52,059 bases of DNA from JAVKFY01 sp040223615 (GCA_040223615.1 JAVKFY010000024.1:1-52059), one strand, 5' to 3'. Counted from the stretch's first letter, positions 33,493 through 42,564 are shown. Program-made: numbers and translations. The notes: generated from the sequence alone by a model not told the origin.

Positions 33493-34695
33493 TCAGGTCA
33501 GCGAGCCGCAGAAGCGCTGGATGCGGATGCAGGCTTCCTCCAGCGCCTCCGTCGCGGTGGCGTAGGAGATGCGGAAATGCGGCGCCAGCCCGAACGGCGT
33601 GCCCGGCACCACCGCGACCGCTTCGGCCTCCAGCAGCTCGGCGGAGAAGTCGATGTCGTTGGCGATCACCTTGCCCGACGGCGCCGTCTTGCCGATCGCG
33701 CCCTCGCAGCTCGGATAGACGTAGAACGCACCCTCCGGCGTCGGACAAGTCAGCCCGCGCGCCTGGTTCAGCATGCCGCAGACCAGGTCGCGGCGGTGCT
33801 TGAACACCTTGTTGTTCTCCGCGATGAAGCCCTGCGGCCCGTTCAGCGCCTCCACCGCCGCCGCCTGGCTGACCGACGAGGCGTTGGTGGTGGACTGGCC
33901 CTGCACCATGGTCATCGCCTTGATCAGCGGCAGCGGCCCGCCGGCGAAGCCGATGCGCCAGCCGGTCATGCAATAGGCCTTGGACACGCCGTTGATGGTC
34001 AGCGTGCGCTCGTACAGGCCGGGCTCGACCTGCGCCGGGGTGGCGAACTGGAAGTCGTCGTAGACCAGGTGCTCGTACATGTCGTCGGTCATCACGTGCA
34101 CCTGCGGGTGGCGCATCAGCACGTCGGTCAGCGCCTTGAGCTGCTCGACCGAGTAGGCCGCGCCGGTCGGGTTCGACGGCGCGTTGAAGATCAACCACTT
34201 GGACTTGGGCGTGATGTGCTTCTCCAGCACCTCCGGGCGCAGCCGGAAGCCGTCGGCGAGCGTCGTCGGCACCTCCACCGGCGTGCCGCCGGCGAGCAGC
34301 ACCATGTCGGGATAGCTGACCCAGTAGGGCGCCGGAATCAGCACCTCGTCGCCCGGGTTCAGCGAGGCGACGAAGGCGTTGAACAGCACCTGCTTGCCGC
34401 CGGTGCCGACGATGATCTGCTCGCGCGTGTATTCCAGCTCGTTGTCGCGCTTGAACTTTGCGGCGACGGCATCGCGCAGCTCCGGCGTGCCCGGTACGTC
34501 GGTGTACTTCGTCTCGCCACGCTCGATGGCGCGGATTGCCGCCTGCTTGATATTGTCGGGCGTGTCGAAATCCGGCTCGCCCGCGCCCAGGCCGATGACG
34601 TCGATGCCTTTCGCCTTCAGCTCGCGGGCCTTGGCGGTGACCGCCAGCGTGGCGGAAGGCTTCACACGAGAGAGGCTGTCGGCGAGAAACGCCAT
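33493..34695 (-). CDS. Pyridoxal-phosphate aspartate aminotransferase
   Basis: A 400-residue fold-type I aminotransferase of the alphaproteobacterial AatA subgroup (I-gamma), which interconverts aspartate/2-oxoglutarate and oxaloacetate/glutamate; some members also take prephenate. Landmarks are VIGLGAGEPDFDTP near residue 31, GGKQVLFNAF, PAPYWVSYPDM, FNAPSNPTG with the PLP-contacting Asn, DDMYEHLVYD, the Schiff-base Lys in NGVSKAYCMTGWRIGF, and the substrate-binding Arg in FRISYATA. The ATG at 34695 is taken because it gives the standard MxFLADxLSRxKPSAT start and has AAAGGAACCAGG upstream; an in-frame start 24 bases earlier has weaker support. It precedes the ketopantoate reductase gene by 10 bases. 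Confidence 0.95.
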   Translation of the reverse strand: MAFLADSLSRVKPSATLAVTAKARELKAKGIDVIGLGAGEPDFDTPDNIKQAAIRAIERGETKYTDVPGTPELRDAVAAKFKRDNELEYTREQIIVGTGGKQVLFNAFVASLNPGDEVLIPAPYWVSYPDMVLLAGGTPVEVPTTLADGFRLRPEVLEKHITPKSKWLIFNAPSNPTGAAYSVEQLKALTDVLMRHPQVHVMTDDMYEHLVYDDFQFATPAQVEPGLYERTLTINGVSKAYCMTGWRIGFAGGPLPLIKAMTMVQGQSTTNASSVSQAAAVEALNGPQGFIAENNKVFKHRRDLVCGMLNQARGLTCPTPEGAFYVYPSCEGAIGKTAPSGKVIANDIDFSAELLEAEAVAVVPGTPFGLAPHFRISYATATEALEEACIRIQRFCGSLT

Positions 34696-34849
34696 GACCT
34701 GGTTCCTTTCTATGGCCAATCGGAGCCCACGCCCCGGCGCCTGAGCCTATAATCCGCCGCCCCCGGCGACGCAACCCAGGGGCCCAGCGGTCGCCCGATT
34801 TTCACGGAATATTAGCCAAGCGCGTCTACTCCGGTGCCCGGGGGAAGGC

Positions 34850-34867
34850 AGGAGCATGGTTGCATGA
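34850..34867 (+). promoter_or_regulatory. Ribosome site and three-codon leader ORF before the RTX gene
   Basis: AGGAG (34850-34854) lies 9 bases before the RTX-gene ATG at 34864. Between them, ATG GTT GCA TGA (34856-34867) encodes Met-Val-Ala and its TGA overlaps the RTX start codon as ATGA. The AGGAG is only 1 base from the leader ATG, so the leader is probably not translated efficiently. A GTG at 34834 in the RTX frame is a less likely start because it has no comparable site. Confidence 0.45.
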
Positions 34868-37800
34868 TCGACATTAGCAATCTCGGCCATCGCGGGTTCA
34901 CCAGCCCGGTCGTCACCACCTGGGGTTTCGTGCGCTTCAACGGCGCCGGCGACGTCAATGGCGATGGCATCGACGACATCGTCGCGGGCGGGTTTGTCGC
35001 CGCCCCGTCGTTTGGTGCCGACCCGATCACGCACAGCCTCATCGTCTACGGCGGTAACGGCATCCTCAACACCCTGGTCACGGCGCAGGCCGACATCGAC
35101 AGTCTCGGCGATGGCGGCAAACGCATCCTCTCGTCGGGTAACCTCGTGAACGGCGTCGGCGACATCAATGGCGACGGCCTGGACGATGTCGGGTTCTCCG
35201 TGCTGTCCCCGAATGCGAGCGGAAGCCTCTTCATCGCCTTCGGCAGCGATGACCCGAACGTCATCCCGAATCGTATCGGGCCCGACGGTGGTCTTCTCAT
35301 CGAGGCCTCAAAACGGATCGGCATCGACTATGTAGCCTACTCATTCTCCGGTGCCGGGGATTTCAACGGCGACGGCATCGACGATTTGCTGGTGCCGCAC
35401 CTCTACGCCCACTCGGACGACGACTTCGTCGGCGTCATCTTCGGTTCGGCAGATGGCCTACCGTCGTCCATCGACCTGGATAATCTCGGCAGCCAGGGTC
35501 TGCGTATCAACGAAAGGGCCGTTTCGGTCGACGGCATCGGCGATTTCAACGGCGACGGCATCGACGACATCATCGGCAGCGCGGTCGGCGAGGCCTTCGT
35601 GGTCTTCGGCGAACAGGGCACGACCGCCGACGTCGACGTGGAGAACCTCGGGACAAGAGGAATCCGTATCACCCCAGCCGACGCATCGAGCGCTTACCTC
35701 GAAGCCGCCGCGGCGGGCGACTTCAATGGTGACGGATACGCCGACGTGGTGGTCTCCAACCGTTCATATGACGGCGTCGGCGCAGTCTACCTGCTGTTCG
35801 GGTCACCTGACCCAAGCGACATCGCGCTGGATGACCTTGGTACCGCCGGCATCCGCATTAGCGGTCACCTCGACAGCACGCGCATCGGCTATCGAACCGA
35901 CGGCATCGGGGATTTCAACGGCGACGGCTACGACGACATCGTCTTCGGCCTGCGGTCGCCGACGCTGACGCCCGACGTCAATCTCTACGACCCTCTGATC
36001 GGCTACGTGGTGTTTGGCGGCCCCAACCCGCAATCGTTCAACCTGGCCGATCTCACCGAGGAATCCGGCGAGTACATCGTCGACGCTATCAGCAGCGGTG
36101 GCTCGTTCCTCGACATCGACGGCATTGGTGACGTGAACGATGACGGCTTCGCCGACTTCGCCGTCGTCGCGGGCCGCGACACACATTTGATCTACGGCCG
36201 GCCGACACCGGAAACCGTCGACCGCCACCGCGTTGGTGACACCGGCAGCGACTCCCTGATCGGCGGCGAGGGCCGCGACACGCTCGAAGGCTCGTCCGGC
36301 TACGACGTCCTGCGCGGCCTCGAAACGGACGACACGCTGTATGGTGGCGGCGGCAACGACTGGCTGTTTGGTGGGGCCGGGAACGACCTGCTCGACGGTG
36401 CGACGGGCAGCGACATCCTGTTCGGCGGCCCAGGCGACGACACTTTGACCGGCGCGGGCAAGCAGATCGTCTTCGGCGGTACGGGTCACGATTTGATCAA
36501 CGCCACCAGCGGTCGCGATTTGTTTTCCTTCGCCCCAGGCGACGGCGCGGACACAATCACCGGGTTCAGCGCCTCACATGACTGGCTTTCGATCGACGGC
36601 GTCAACGAGCTGAGCGACCTGGTCATCACCCCGACGAGCGGCGGCGTGGTGCTCCAGTTGGCGGCGGAAGCCGGAAACCCGACGCTAAGCATCTTTCTAT
36701 CCGGCGTGCCGGCCAGCGCCCTTAGCAACGGCAATCTCTACGACTTCGCCCTGCTGCCGGAGGCGTTCACGAACGAGGCCGAACCCGAGGCGATCTTCGG
36801 CTCGCTGACCGGGGACGATGGCGACAACACGCTCGTCGGCGGCCCGTTCGAGGATTACTTCAGTGGCGGCGATGGCAACGACCTCATGACTGGCGGCATC
36901 GGAGACGACACGCTTGAAGGTGGCACCGACGACGACGTGTTGTTCGGCGGTGGCGGCAACGATGTCCTTCGCGGCGGTGCAGGCGCAGACAGCCTTGCCG
37001 GCGGCGACCACAGCGACACCTTGGTCGGCGAAGGCGGCGACGACACGCTGAGCGGCGACAGCGGCGACGACTGGCTGCAAGGCGATACCGGAAACGACAG
37101 CCTCGACGGCGGCGGCGGCAGCGACACGCTGTTCGGCGGTCTTGGCGGCGACGCTTTGACAGGCGCCGATGGCAACGACCAGCTGCTGGGAGACGACGGC
37201 GCCGATACGCTCAAAGGCGGCGCCGGCCACGACGTGCTGGTTGGCGGCGCCGACGACGATTTGCTTGTCGGCGGCGAGGGCAACGACAATCTCGTCGGCG
37301 ACGCCGGCAGCGACCGGCTTGAGGGTGGTGCCGGCGACGACACGCTGGCCGGTGGCGAGGGCGATGACTCGCTATTTGGCGATGCCGGCAACGATCGGCT
37401 ACTCGGCGGTTTAGGCGCCGATCTGCTGGACGGCGGCGACGGCGATGACACGCTCGACGGCGAGAACGGCGCGGCAACACTGTCCGGCGGGGCCGGCAAC
37501 GACTTGCTGCGCGGCGGTAACGACAACGATCTGCTGGCGGGCGGCAACGGCGCCGACATGCTCTTCGGCTCGAGCGCTGTGGACAGCCTGGATGGCGGCG
37601 GCGGCGACGACCTGCTGCAGGGCGGGACCGGCGGCGATCTGCTGTCCGGCGGCGCCGGCGCCGACCACTTCGAGATCCAGGCGCTGGAGGGCCACGACAC
37701 CATCGCCGACTTCGAGGATGGCCTCGACCGGCTAGCCCTGTTCGGCGCGCAACAGCTCGACGACCTGCTGCTCGTCGACACCGCCGGCGGCGCCCGGGTC

Positions 37801-38766
37801 TCGCTGGCCACGGAGGGCGTCTCGCCAACCACCAGCTTCACGTTGACCGGGATCGCCGCGGCGCAGCTCGGCGTCGATGACTTCGTGATGCATTCGGCAG
37901 GTTCGCAAGAACTCGCGTTCGGCGAGACACCGCCGCCTGAGCCAGAGCCAGAGTCCGAAGCTGATCCGGAGCCCGAACCCGAACCCGAACCCGAGGTCGA
38001 AAGCGAGCCGCTGGCCGGCGACGACAGCATGGTCGGCGGCGCTGGCGCCGACACCATGGCCGGTGGCGACGGCGGCGATACGTTGGACGGCGCGGCCGGC
38101 AATGACAGCCTGTGGGGCCAGGCCGGCGACGATTCCATCGCCGGCGGCGCCGGCGCGGACCGGCTGTTCGGCAATGCCGGCAATGACGCACTCGACGGCG
38201 GCGACGGTGACGACGTGCTGAGCGGCCAGTCCGGCAACGACACGCTCACCGGTGGCGCCGGCGACAACGTGCTGTTCGGCGGCGGCAATGACGACGTGTT
38301 GACCGGCGGGACCGGCGGCGACGTGCTGAACGGCAATTCCGGCGCCGACACGCTCAACGGCGGCGACGGCGCCGACACCCTGCGCGGCCAGGGCGGCAAC
38401 GATTCCATCGTCGGCGGCCGCGGCGCCGACGCGTTGCTCGGCATGCAGGGTTTCGATACGCTCGCCGGCGGCGACGGCGCCGACACCCTGACCGGCGGGC
38501 TCGGCAACGACCTGCTGACGGGCGGCACCGGCGCCGACCTGTTCGTCTTCGCCGCCGGCCACGGCGCCGACACGGTCGCCGACTTCGCCATCGGCACCGA
38601 CCGTCTTTCCTTCGTCGGCGCCGGCGCCCTGGCCGACCTGACGATCGTCGACGCCGATGGTGGCGTCCGCATCACCCTGGCCGCCGAAGGCGACGCCCCG
38701 ACGCTCGCCGTCTTGCTGAGCGACATCGCCGCCAGCACCCTCGGTGCCGACGACTTCGCGTTTTAA
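34864..38766 (+). CDS. Large secreted FG-GAP/RTX calcium-binding repeat protein
   Basis: A 1300-residue acidic protein with no N-terminal signal, as expected for type I secretion by a C-terminal signal. DNA 34942-36200 encodes seven FG-GAP/Dx(D/N)xDGxxD calcium loops (for example GDVNGDGIDDIVAGG), consistent with a beta-propeller. Three runs of GGxGxDxLx RTX nonapeptides follow, at about 36240-36500, 36814-37680 and 38017-38540. Each ends in a serralysin-like cap such as ADLFVFAAGHGADTVADFAI. An acidic PEPEPE linker (37936-38016) separates the second and third. The C-terminus is DDFAF, a hydrophobic/acidic end typical of these exports. Function is probably adhesive or surface-layer-like; no enzyme domain is seen. 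No ABC exporter is nearby. See the finding on its modular duplication. Confidence 0.9.
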   Translation: MIDISNLGHRGFTSPVVTTWGFVRFNGAGDVNGDGIDDIVAGGFVAAPSFGADPITHSLIVYGGNGILNTLVTAQADIDSLGDGGKRILSSGNLVNGVGDINGDGLDDVGFSVLSPNASGSLFIAFGSDDPNVIPNRIGPDGGLLIEASKRIGIDYVAYSFSGAGDFNGDGIDDLLVPHLYAHSDDDFVGVIFGSADGLPSSIDLDNLGSQGLRINERAVSVDGIGDFNGDGIDDIIGSAVGEAFVVFGEQGTTADVDVENLGTRGIRITPADASSAYLEAAAAGDFNGDGYADVVVSNRSYDGVGAVYLLFGSPDPSDIALDDLGTAGIRISGHLDSTRIGYRTDGIGDFNGDGYDDIVFGLRSPTLTPDVNLYDPLIGYVVFGGPNPQSFNLADLTEESGEYIVDAISSGGSFLDIDGIGDVNDDGFADFAVVAGRDTHLIYGRPTPETVDRHRVGDTGSDSLIGGEGRDTLEGSSGYDVLRGLETDDTLYGGGGNDWLFGGAGNDLLDGATGSDILFGGPGDDTLTGAGKQIVFGGTGHDLINATSGRDLFSFAPGDGADTITGFSASHDWLSIDGVNELSDLVITPTSGGVVLQLAAEAGNPTLSIFLSGVPASALSNGNLYDFALLPEAFTNEAEPEAIFGSLTGDDGDNTLVGGPFEDYFSGGDGNDLMTGGIGDDTLEGGTDDDVLFGGGGNDVLRGGAGADSLAGGDHSDTLVGEGGDDTLSGDSGDDWLQGDTGNDSLDGGGGSDTLFGGLGGDALTGADGNDQLLGDDGADTLKGGAGHDVLVGGADDDLLVGGEGNDNLVGDAGSDRLEGGAGDDTLAGGEGDDSLFGDAGNDRLLGGLGADLLDGGDGDDTLDGENGAATLSGGAGNDLLRGGNDNDLLAGGNGADMLFGSSAVDSLDGGGGDDLLQGGTGGDLLSGGAGADHFEIQALEGHDTIADFEDGLDRLALFGAQQLDDLLLVDTAGGARVSLATEGVSPTTSFTLTGIAAAQLGVDDFVMHSAGSQELAFGETPPPEPEPESEADPEPEPEPEPEVESEPLAGDDSMVGGAGADTMAGGDGGDTLDGAAGNDSLWGQAGDDSIAGGAGADRLFGNAGNDALDGGDGDDVLSGQSGNDTLTGGAGDNVLFGGGNDDVLTGGTGGDVLNGNSGADTLNGGDGADTLRGQGGNDSIVGGRGADALLGMQGFDTLAGGDGADTLTGGLGNDLLTGGTGADLFVFAAGHGADTVADFAIGTDRLSFVGAGALADLTIVDADGGVRITLAAEGDAPTLAVLLSDIAASTLGADDFAF
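34942..36200 (+). repeat. FG-GAP repeat region of the RTX gene (seven copies)
   Basis: The N-terminal third repeats a unit of about 55-65 codons with cores such as GAGDVNGDGIDD, GVGDINGDGLDD, GAGDFNGDGIDD, GIGDFNGDGIDD, AAGDFNGDGYAD, GIGDFNGDGYDD and GIGDVNDDGFAD. Seven blades match an integrin-alpha-like propeller; each loop should bind one calcium ion. Confidence 0.85.
36240..38540 (+). repeat. RTX nonapeptide arrays of the RTX gene
   Basis: Tandem 27-base units encode GGxGxDxLx in three blocks. Block 1 (36240-36500) has about eight units. Block 2 (36814-37680) is the longest, about 30 units. Block 3 (38017-38540) has about eighteen. Counts are by eye. The DNA repeat units are degenerate but keep GGCGGC/GACGAC cores. 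Folding as parallel beta-rolls would be calcium-dependent outside the cell. Confidence 0.85.
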
Positions 38767-38837
38767 CGCGCGACAAGGAAACCCAAACCGATCTGCGTAG
38801 TTGCTATGGTACGGCGGTGGCAGCGCAGGGAGGCGAT

Positions 38838-40952
38838 ATGGGCGACCGCGCCATCGCGGTCGAGGGCGAGAACTGTTTCCGCGTCGCGGCAGCGGACCGC
38901 GCCGCGTTCCTGATCGACTCGGACGCCTACTACCGCGCGCTGAAGGCGGCTGTCCGACGCGCCCGGCGTTCGATCTTCATCATCGGCTGGGACGTTCACA
39001 GCCGCACGCCCCTCGGTTTCGACCGCAGCGGCCCGGGACCGCACTTTCTGGCCGCCCTGCTCGACAATGTCGCGTCCGCGCCGGACGGCCCGACCGTGTA
39101 CGTGCTGAACTGGGATTCGCCGCTGCTCTACGCGGTCGACCGGCAATGGGTGCCGACGCTCGCCTTCGACTGGTTCACCTGCAACAAGGTCCGCTTCGCG
39201 CTCGACGCCAGCTACCCGGTCGGCGGCTCGCAGCATCAGAAGATCGTCATCATCGACGACGCGATGGCATTCGTCGGCGGCATCGACCTGACCTACAACC
39301 GGCTCGATGACCAACGCCACGCAAAGGACGATCCGCGCCGACGCAACCCCGACGGCACCACCTACGAGCCGCAGCACGACGTTCAGGCCGCCCTCGAAGG
39401 CGATGTGGCGGCGACGTTGGGCGCCGTGGCGCGCGAACGCTGGTATCGGGCCACCGGCGAACGGCTGCCGCCGCCGGATCCCGGCGGCGATCCCTGGCCA
39501 CCGGAGCTTGACCCGGCTCTGAACGACGTCGAGGTCGCGGTAGCGCGGACCTATCCGTCCTGGAAGGGCTTCGCCGCGGTGCGCGAGGTCGAGCGGCTGT
39601 ACCTCGATGTCATCGCTGCCGCGCGCCACACGATCTATCTGGAGAACCAGTATCTCACCGCCGAGCGCATCCTGGCCGCGCTGCTCGACCGGTTGGACGC
39701 ACCTGACGGCCCGGAGATCGTCATGGTGCTGCCGCATGGCGCGCACGGCTGGCTGGAGGAGGTCGCCATCGTGCGACGCCAGGCCGCCGCCATCGACCGT
39801 CTGCGCCAGGCCGACGCCCATGGGCGTTTCGCGGTGTTCTCGCCGCACGACAACGACTCTTCGATCCACGTCCACGCCAAGCTGATGATCGTCGACGACC
39901 GCATTATCCGGCTCGGCTCGGCCAACCTGGCGAACCGTTCGATGGGCCTGGACTCTGAATGTGACATCCACATCGAGACCGCCGCCGGCAGCGAACAAGC
40001 CGCCGCGGCCGCCCACCTGTGCCACCGGTTGCTGGCCGAACACCTCGGCACCGACGCCGACACGGTGGCGGCGGCGCGCCGCGAGCAGCCCTCGCTGATC
40101 GCGGCGATCGAGCTGCTGAACGACGAGTCCGGCCGGCACCTGGCACCGTTGCGCCCGGCACCGCCGCAAGCCGACCTCGCCGACACGAAATGGCTCGACC
40201 CCGACCAGCCGATCGAGATGGAGCGCATGGCCGACGAGATGGCCAGCGGCAGCGGCGACCGGCGCAGCCTGCGCGGCACGCTGCTGCGCCTGGCGATCGT
40301 GGTCGCGTTGTTGCTGAGCCTGGCGGCCGCGTGGCGCTGGGGGCCGCTGTCCGAACTCGCCGACCCGGCGGCGCTTGAGGCGCAGCTCTCGCGGCTGCGC
40401 GGCGACTGGATGGTGACGCTGGCGGTGCTGGCGGCCTTCGTCGTCGGCGGCCTGGTGATGTTCCCGGTGACCATACTGATCCTGGCCACTGGCCTGCTCT
40501 ACGGCCCGATCTCCGGCGTCGCGGTGGCTCTGGGCGGCGCCATGGCCGGCGCGGTCGCGGGCTACGGTGCCGGCGTGCTGCTCGGCCGCCACGGACTGCG
40601 GCGCCTGCTGCGCGGCCGGCTCGACAGGATCAGCCGTCAGCTCGCCCGACGCGGCGTGCTGTCGATGACCTTGATCCGGATGCTGCCGATCGCGCCGTTC
40701 ACCGTGATCAACATGGTGGCCGGCGCCTCGCACCTGCGGTTCCGCGATTTCCTGCTCGGCAGCCTGTACGGCATGGCGCCCGGGATCGTCGCCATCACCG
40801 TCTTCGCCGGCCAGGTCGGCGAAGTGCTGCGCGCGCCGTCGCCGGCCAAGCTGGCGATACTGGCCGGGATCGTCGCGGTGATCACCCTCGCCGGGATCTG
40901 GGCCTGGCGCCGCCTGGTCGCCTGGCGCGCCGCGGACACCGGCACCGACTAG
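38838..40952 (+). CDS. Phospholipase D-family protein fused to a VTT/DedA-like membrane domain
   Basis: A 704-residue fusion. The first part holds two HKD motifs: HQKIVIIDD at residues 133-141 and HAKLMIVDD at 346-354, with IFIIGWDVHSRTPL and YLENQYLTAERI preceding each, as in PLD/cardiolipin-synthase enzymes. Residues about 480-704 are multi-pass membrane with the VTT (SNARE-associated/DedA) pattern: MFPVTILILATGLLYGPISG, AVAGYGAGVLLGRHG and RMLPIAPFTVINMVAGASHL. Hydrolysis or phosphatidyl transfer at the membrane is likely. AGGGAGG lies 4 bases before ATG 38838, favouring it over a start 21 bases earlier. The EEP gene follows after 8 bases; I recall these partners being adjacent in other bacteria. 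Polarity of the domains to the membrane is not determined. Confidence 0.9.
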   Translation: MGDRAIAVEGENCFRVAAADRAAFLIDSDAYYRALKAAVRRARRSIFIIGWDVHSRTPLGFDRSGPGPHFLAALLDNVASAPDGPTVYVLNWDSPLLYAVDRQWVPTLAFDWFTCNKVRFALDASYPVGGSQHQKIVIIDDAMAFVGGIDLTYNRLDDQRHAKDDPRRRNPDGTTYEPQHDVQAALEGDVAATLGAVARERWYRATGERLPPPDPGGDPWPPELDPALNDVEVAVARTYPSWKGFAAVREVERLYLDVIAAARHTIYLENQYLTAERILAALLDRLDAPDGPEIVMVLPHGAHGWLEEVAIVRRQAAAIDRLRQADAHGRFAVFSPHDNDSSIHVHAKLMIVDDRIIRLGSANLANRSMGLDSECDIHIETAAGSEQAAAAAHLCHRLLAEHLGTDADTVAAARREQPSLIAAIELLNDESGRHLAPLRPAPPQADLADTKWLDPDQPIEMERMADEMASGSGDRRSLRGTLLRLAIVVALLLSLAAAWRWGPLSELADPAALEAQLSRLRGDWMVTLAVLAAFVVGGLVMFPVTILILATGLLYGPISGVAVALGGAMAGAVAGYGAGVLLGRHGLRRLLRGRLDRISRQLARRGVLSMTLIRMLPIAPFTVINMVAGASHLRFRDFLLGSLYGMAPGIVAITVFAGQVGEVLRAPSPAKLAILAGIVAVITLAGIWAWRRLVAWRAADTGTD

Positions 40953-40960
40953 GCCCAAGC

Positions 40961-41626
40961 GTGCGCCTTGCCACCTACAACATTCACCGCGCGGTCGGCG
41001 CCGACGGCGCGCGCGACCCGCACCGCATCGCGCGGGTGATCGCCGCGCTGGAGGCCGATGTCATCGGGTTGCAGGAGGTCGACTGGGACGACGTCCCGTC
41101 CGACGGCGCGTCGCCCTACGAGGTGCTGCACCACCTGCCGGGCTACGCGGCGGTCGACGGGCCGAACCTGCGCGACCACCGCGGCCACTACGGCAACCTG
41201 TTGCTGACCCGCTGGCCAGTGCGGACGCTGCGCCGGCACGACATCTCGGTCGCCAGACGCGAGCCGCGCGGCGTGATCGACGCCGACCTCGCAGGGCCGG
41301 ACGGAGACCTGCGGGTGCTGGTCACCCACCTGGGCCTGAGGCCGCGCGAACGGCGCGCCCAGGTCGAGCGCATCGCGGCGCTGCTCGACGACAAGCCGAC
41401 GCTGCTGCTGGGCGATCTGAACGACTGGATGCCCGGGGCGCCGAGCTTGCGGCCGCTGACCGGTCGCAAGCTTCCCGGACCGGCCAGCTTCCCGGCGCGC
41501 TTGCCGCTGCTGGCGCTGGATCGTGTTGTGGTGCTGTCCGGGCGGTTCGATCCGGCGATCAGCGCCCATCGCGGCGCCCTGGCGCGCCGGGCCAGCGATC
41601 ACCTGCCGGTGGTCGCAGACATCTAG
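40961..41626 (+). CDS. Endonuclease/exonuclease/phosphatase (EEP)-family protein
   Basis: A 221-residue metal-dependent phosphoesterase. Family motifs are RLATYNIHRAVG at the N-terminus (Asn metal/phosphate ligand), IGLQEVD (metal Glu) near residue 35, RVLVTHLGL, LLLGDLNDW (Asp/Asn ligands) near 147, and the terminal SDHLPVVADI (catalytic His). It could hydrolyse a phosphodiester in nucleic acid, or a phospholipid head group given that it starts 8 bases after the PLD-VTT gene. GTG start, ribosome site weak, consistent with coupling. Its stop overlaps the converging LysR stop by 4 bases. Confidence 0.88.
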   Translation: MRLATYNIHRAVGADGARDPHRIARVIAALEADVIGLQEVDWDDVPSDGASPYEVLHHLPGYAAVDGPNLRDHRGHYGNLLLTRWPVRTLRRHDISVARREPRGVIDADLAGPDGDLRVLVTHLGLRPRERRAQVERIAALLDDKPTLLLGDLNDWMPGAPSLRPLTGRKLPGPASFPARLPLLALDRVVVLSGRFDPAISAHRGALARRASDHLPVVADI

Positions 41627-42564
41627 CCGCCGCCCTGCGCCAGGCCGTCGGTTTCGCGCTGCGCCGCCGTTTCGGCCATCATCCAGTCGCGGAAGGCACG
41701 CAGCTTCGGCCGTTCCAGGCTGCCGTCGCGATACACCAGCCGGTGCGCGAACGGCACTTCCAGCGACAGCTCGAACGGCCGCACCAGCCGACCCTTCTCG
41801 ATATCGTCGCCAAGCAGCGCCGCCCGGCCCAGCGCCACACCCTGACCGTCGATCGCCGCCTGCACCACCAGCGCCCAGGGCGTCATCGTCAGGCCGCTGT
41901 CCGGGTTCACGTCCTTGACCCCGGCGCTGCGCAGCCACATCCGCCAGTCCGGCACGGTGACGCCGATATTGGCGCTGCCGTCATGGATCAGGCGGTGAAA
42001 TCGCAGCTCTTCCGGGCAGGTCAGCGGGTGCTCGCCCTCGTCCAGCAGGCGCGGCGCGCAGACCGGGAAGACCGCGTCGCCGAGCAGGAACTCCGCCGTC
42101 AGGCCGGGATAATCGCCGGTGCCGAAGCGCACCGCGAGATCGACCGGCTCGCTATCGAAGTCGACCAGTCCCATTGCCGCGGTCACCCGCACATCGATGT
42201 CGGGATGCTTGGCGTAGAAGCGGTCCAGCCGCGGCAGCAACCACTTCGCGGCGAAGGCCGGGGAAACATTCACGTTCAACGGCCCGTTCTCGACGTGCTG
42301 GCGCACGTCCTCCACCGCGCGGGCAAGCTGGCCGAAACCATCGCTGAGCCCAGGCAGCAGCATCCGGCCCTGGTCGGTCAGCACCAGCCGACGGTTCAAC
42401 CGGTGGAACAGCGCCGTGCCCAGCCGGTCTTCGAGCTGCTTGATCTGCTGGCTCACCGCCGCCGGGGTCACGTTCAGTTCGGCCGCGGCCTTGGCGATCG
42501 AGACGTGCCGCGCGGCGACCTCGAAGGCCCGCAAACTGTTCAACGGAGGAAGCATCGCGCTCAT
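41623..42564 (-). CDS. LysR-family transcriptional regulator (GcvA/VtlR-like)
   Basis: A 313-residue LTTR. The wHTH at residues about 6-65 reads PPLNSLRAFEVAARHVSIAK then AAAELNVTPAAVSQQIKQLE and DRLGTALFHRLNRRLVLT, characteristic of the GcvA/AmpR-like subgroup. The effector domain covers 95-300 (PLNVNVSPAFAAKWLLPRLD). It is divergent from a 68-residue helical protein, an arrangement I recall for VtlR/LsrB-type regulators of rhizobia and Brucella, which activate small DUF1127-like genes and AbcR sRNAs. The ATG at 42564 is chosen because MSAMLPPLNSLRAFE is the usual beginning and GTGGGA lies upstream. The 176-base divergent spacer is AT-rich near GAATTTCTTAGG. Confidence 0.92.
   Translation of the reverse strand: MSAMLPPLNSLRAFEVAARHVSIAKAAAELNVTPAAVSQQIKQLEDRLGTALFHRLNRRLVLTDQGRMLLPGLSDGFGQLARAVEDVRQHVENGPLNVNVSPAFAAKWLLPRLDRFYAKHPDIDVRVTAAMGLVDFDSEPVDLAVRFGTGDYPGLTAEFLLGDAVFPVCAPRLLDEGEHPLTCPEELRFHRLIHDGSANIGVTVPDWRMWLRSAGVKDVNPDSGLTMTPWALVVQAAIDGQGVALGRAALLGDDIEKGRLVRPFELSLEVPFAHRLVYRDGSLERPKLRAFRDWMMAETAAQRETDGLAQGGG

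Noticed and set aside
36240..38540. Regular 27-base periodicity that could suggest a CRISPR or tandem DNA repeat
   Set aside because: The period is three times nine codons and the repeat is protein-level GGxGxDxLx with degenerate DNA; no spacers and no cas genes.
36855..38738. A 627-codon Ser/Pro-rich frame antisense to the RTX arrays
   Set aside because: It is the reverse complement of Gly/Asp-rich repeats, which gives Ser/Pro/Ala-rich sequence automatically.
38763..40958. A 731-codon frame antisense to the PLD-VTT gene
   Set aside because: No domain and typical shadow composition; HKD motifs on the plus strand are decisive.
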